NCBI RefSeq assembly: GCF_030817275.1
Contig: NZ_JAUSZD010000002.1
Span: forward strand, 1,612,001-1,676,000
DNA: 64,000 bases
Origin: Paenibacillus sp. V4I7
Lineage (GTDB): Bacteria; Bacillota; Bacilli; Paenibacillales; NBRC-103111
Reading direction: 5' to 3'
In this document: in pieces, positions 61,248 through 64,000 of the stretch
Numbering within the stretch: the stretch's first letter is position 1
Layout: every line of letters begins with the position of its first letter
The notes under the pieces: model-generated
Seen by the model: only the letters and a program-made list of their open reading frames with translations
Told to the model about the DNA's origin: nothing
The model's database searches: none
Position numbers and translations under genes: made by a program

Positions 61248-63968
61248 TTGGATCGCAAATATCGTGTGTTTATTTACCATCATACCCATTGGGATCGGGA
61301 GTGGTGGGCGACGATGCAGGATTTCCGCATCCGCTTGGTAGAGCTTATCGATGAACTGCTTGATACGATGGATAACGATCCGGAGTTCCGCTGCTTTTTG
61401 CTCGATGGTCAAACAATTGTCTTGAAGGACTATCTGGAGATCCGACCGGAAAATCAGGCACGTCTTCTGCGATATATCCACGAAAACCGTATTCAATGCG
61501 GGCCATGGTACATCTTGCCGGATGAGTTTCTCGTCAGCGGTGAGGCGCATGTGCGTAATTTGATGCTAGGTGCACGTATGGCTGAGAAGCTCGGCTATAC
61601 GAACTTGGATGTCGGTTATATCCCGGATACGTTTGGTCATATCTCGCAGATGCCGCAGATTCTCCAAGGCTTCGGGATTGACAATGCGATGGTCTGGCGA
61701 GGGCTCGGTGGAGCTTCACCCGACTTTAAACAAGAGTTTCTATGGGAAGCTCCGGATGGTACGCAAGTGTTTACGTACTGGTTCCCAGATGGCTATTATA
61801 TGGTGGATTTCCTCCATTTTGACAATCCGCTCAAGACTTATGACGAAACCTACGGCAGAGTTCGTAAATCTTTGGAACGCTGGGCACCACGGGCAACAAC
61901 GGATTGCTTATTAATGCCCTATGGCGGTGATCACAGGCTTATTGATGCGCGATTGCCGCGATTAATGAAGCAGGTAGGCGAAGATTTGAAAGAAATCGCG
62001 GAGCTGCACTGGGGGACAACGAAGGATTTCATCGAAGCCGTTCGCAGTCAGAATCCTTCATTAGAAGTTATACATGGCGAGCTTCGTCATTTTGGCGCAG
62101 ATTTGCCTCATGTATTGCCCGGTGTATTGTCTGCACGCCTATATTTGAAACGGCATAATTTCATCGGACAGCTGGCATTGGAACGCTATGCAGAACCTTT
62201 CTCGGCGCTTGCCTGGCTAAGCGGCCGTAAGTACGAATCAACCCTGCTGTGGACCGCATGGGAACTGCTTGTCCAGAATCACCCGCACGACAGTATTTGT
62301 GGATGCAGTATTGACGAAGTGCATCGTGAGATGCTGCCAAGGTTTGCGCAATCCAAGCAAATAGCTGACATTTTGACGGAGAAAAGCATCCAACACATCA
62401 ACAATCAGATTGATACAAGCGATTTGGAAGATGGAGCTTTGGCGATTGTTGTTCATAATTCACTGAGCTGGACGCGTGACGACACGGCTGCTGTCTGGGC
62501 GGATCGAAAGTTAATGGTTCATCCAAGAACCTATAGGCTGGAGGATTCGGAAGGAAATGAGGTTCCTTTTCAGGTGAAGGAAGTCAGCGGCATGAAGCCT
62601 ATGACGGATAAACATTTTTATACAGAATTAAGTTTTCCAGCTGTAGACCTTCCCGGTTTTGGCTATAAGACCTATTCTTTGCGGAAAAGGGAAGCCGTTT
62701 GCGACCCCAAACAGGTGTTTTTCAACGCACTGCTGCCATCTGCGAAGTTAAAGGGCAGTGAAGCCGTAACGGATTTGCACATCGGACCCAATATCTTGGA
62801 GAATGCTTTACTACGCGTTGAAGTTAACCAGCAAAACGGTACGCTGCGCATTACCGACAAACAAAGCGGTCTTATCTATGAAGGTTTGGGCGCCTTTGAA
62901 AGCGGAGGGGATGCTGGAGATACCTATAATTATGCAGCCCCATTAGTTGATCAAGTGCTCCGCACGACGGAAACTCCAGTTAGTGTACACGTTTCCGCAG
63001 CCGAGGTTGGTTATGCGAAAGGAACGCTTCAAGTGGATATCGATTGGTCCTTGCCGAAGAGACTTAGCGGTGACCGATTAAGCAGAGAGGCTGCTTACAC
63101 AGATTATCGGATTACGAATTATGTGACGCTTGCTGCAGGATCCGCAAGAGTGGATGTGCGCACGGCGTGGAACAATCAAGCGGAAGACCATCGACTACGG
63201 GTGTTGTTTCCACTTGGTGAGAAGTTCAAAGTCTCACACGCCGAAGGGCATTTCGATGTTGTGGAAAGAGAAGCATCTGTTAAAGATCACGGTAATGGAT
63301 GGCCAGAAACGTATGTACAGCAGAAGCCTCAACAAGGTTTTGTCAGTGTGAATGGCAGAGATAAAGGAATGACAGTTGCCAATAAAGGGCTGACTGAGTA
63401 TGACATGCTCGATGATGAGCAGGGTACACTAGCAATCACTTTGTTAAGGGCTGTAGGCTGGTTGTCTGGGGAAGATACGTTGATTCGGGTCGGCGGCGCT
63501 GGTCCTGAAACACCTGTACCCGATGCGCAGAGTCTTGGTTTCAATGAAACGGAGTATGCGATCTTCGTCCACCAAGATGATTGGCTAGAATCTAATATGT
63601 TTACAAGGGTTCATGAGTACTTAACAGCCAGCTATGGATCAATAACTGGGAAACATGCAGGTGTTTTGGCAAAGAAAGATGGTTGGCTGGAAATAGAGGG
63701 AAATCATACCCTCATGCTCAGCGCCTGCAAAAAAGCGGAGAAGTCCGATGCCCTTATATTGCGTTTCTGGAATACAGCTAAAAAAGCGACCTCAGCAAAA
63801 GTAAGAATGCAGATAAAGCCCGATCAGGTACGCTACGTGAAATTGAATGAGCAGCCAATGGATACGAAAGACCTCGTCATGGATGCCGATGGAGCATTCA
63901 CGGTTCATGCAAAAGGTGCCGAAATCATTACGCTCGAAATCAGCATTCAGTCTGTAAAAACCAAATAG
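61248..63968 (+). CDS. GH38 alpha-mannosidase (second copy)
   Basis: A 906-residue GH38 enzyme with metal-site HTHWDREWW (His12, His14, Asp16), nucleophile region GYIPDTFGH (Asp127), and NHPHDSICGCS in the helical domain (His345/His347). TTG 61248 lies eight bases after AAGGAGG (61233-61239); the open frame reaches to 61215. It has no signal peptide, so it acts on sugars brought in by the adjacent importer. It is closely similar in the first about 120 residues to the GH38 at 5677-8406, but the two diverge afterwards. This suggests separate linkage preferences. A further gene begins 20 bases later, so the operon continues. Confidence 0.95.
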   Translation: MDRKYRVFIYHHTHWDREWWATMQDFRIRLVELIDELLDTMDNDPEFRCFLLDGQTIVLKDYLEIRPENQARLLRYIHENRIQCGPWYILPDEFLVSGEAHVRNLMLGARMAEKLGYTNLDVGYIPDTFGHISQMPQILQGFGIDNAMVWRGLGGASPDFKQEFLWEAPDGTQVFTYWFPDGYYMVDFLHFDNPLKTYDETYGRVRKSLERWAPRATTDCLLMPYGGDHRLIDARLPRLMKQVGEDLKEIAELHWGTTKDFIEAVRSQNPSLEVIHGELRHFGADLPHVLPGVLSARLYLKRHNFIGQLALERYAEPFSALAWLSGRKYESTLLWTAWELLVQNHPHDSICGCSIDEVHREMLPRFAQSKQIADILTEKSIQHINNQIDTSDLEDGALAIVVHNSLSWTRDDTAAVWADRKLMVHPRTYRLEDSEGNEVPFQVKEVSGMKPMTDKHFYTELSFPAVDLPGFGYKTYSLRKREAVCDPKQVFFNALLPSAKLKGSEAVTDLHIGPNILENALLRVEVNQQNGTLRITDKQSGLIYEGLGAFESGGDAGDTYNYAAPLVDQVLRTTETPVSVHVSAAEVGYAKGTLQVDIDWSLPKRLSGDRLSREAAYTDYRITNYVTLAAGSARVDVRTAWNNQAEDHRLRVLFPLGEKFKVSHAEGHFDVVEREASVKDHGNGWPETYVQQKPQQGFVSVNGRDKGMTVANKGLTEYDMLDDEQGTLAITLLRAVGWLSGEDTLIRVGGAGPETPVPDAQSLGFNETEYAIFVHQDDWLESNMFTRVHEYLTASYGSITGKHAGVLAKKDGWLEIEGNHTLMLSACKKAEKSDALILRFWNTAKKATSAKVRMQIKPDQVRYVKLNEQPMDTKDLVMDADGAFTVHAKGAEIITLEISIQSVKTK

Positions 63969-63987
63969 ATAAAAAGGAGAGATTATC

Positions 63988-64000
63988 ATGAATACTGAAT
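63988..64000 (+). CDS. Start of a further gene (first four codons only)
   Basis: An ATG at 63988 lies eight bases after AAAAAGGAGA and opens MNTE before the window ends. It is in line with the GH38 operon. Nothing can be said about its product. Confidence 0.5.

Overview
The window looks like chromosomal DNA of a spore-forming member of the Paenibacillaceae (low/moderate-GC Bacillota). The signs are Paenibacillus-type sugar ABC transporters with glycosidases, strong AAGGAGG-type ribosome binding sites with frequent TTG/GTG starts, SufS, CysJI and CydAB of Bacillales type, a Spo0E-like microprotein, DUF3231/DUF4183/collagen-like spore-surface genes and an FMN riboswitch. I see no rRNA, tRNA, CRISPR, insertion sequence or prophage genes.

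Layout. 1-8406: end of a mannoside/N-glycan utilisation operon (two ABC permeases, GH125, a 1045-aa clan GH-A glycosidase, GH38). 8597-9655: a small membrane protein and a decayed flavoprotein. 9823-15352: a gluconeogenic module (gapB, an SR1P-like microprotein, ppdK, ccpN, ppsR) behind two tandem CcpN-type operators. 15436-19464: sulfite reductase cysJI. 19575-20547: ArsR/AHSA1 pair. 20548-21323: intergenic palindrome array and a Spo0E-like gene. 21439-23920: cytochrome bd cydABS (minus). 24285-26681: TetR-regulated MFS operon (minus). 26798-33171: MocR-type regulator, sufS, LysR, BenE-type transporter, MFS. 33597-37723: small protein, four-PAS hybrid histidine kinase and abutting metallophosphoesterase. 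37802-40798: Lrp regulator divergent from a serine hydrolase/MFS pair. 41011-43021: GH13-like protein with altered catalytic motifs and a two-helix K+-channel-like protein. 43080-45498: DUF3231 and two membrane proteins. 45636-46907: FMN riboswitch with an EamA transporter. 46985-47620: azoreductase. 47853-49457: spore-surface islet. 49662-53512: LacI regulator and a decaying permease/PHP/glycerophosphodiesterase cluster. 53680-57207: nitronate monooxygenase and secreted InhA-type protease. 57487-63968 and beyond: palindrome array, cre-controlled promoter and a second ABC/GH38 mannoside operon.

How it works together. The two mannoside operons at the ends of the window encode paralogous GH38 alpha-mannosidases, and with GH125 and the GH-A enzyme could trim high-mannose glycans after uptake. 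The central module couples NADP-type GAPDH and pyruvate phosphate dikinase to their transcriptional repressor (CcpN) and post-translational switch (PpsR). An SR1P-like reading frame sits translationally nested between gapB and ppdK. I regard that module as the most interesting part of the window. Other points of note are the GH13 protein that has lost most catalytic signature residues, the ~55-nt-phased palindrome arrays at two intergenic sites, and the riboswitch-controlled EamA transporter.
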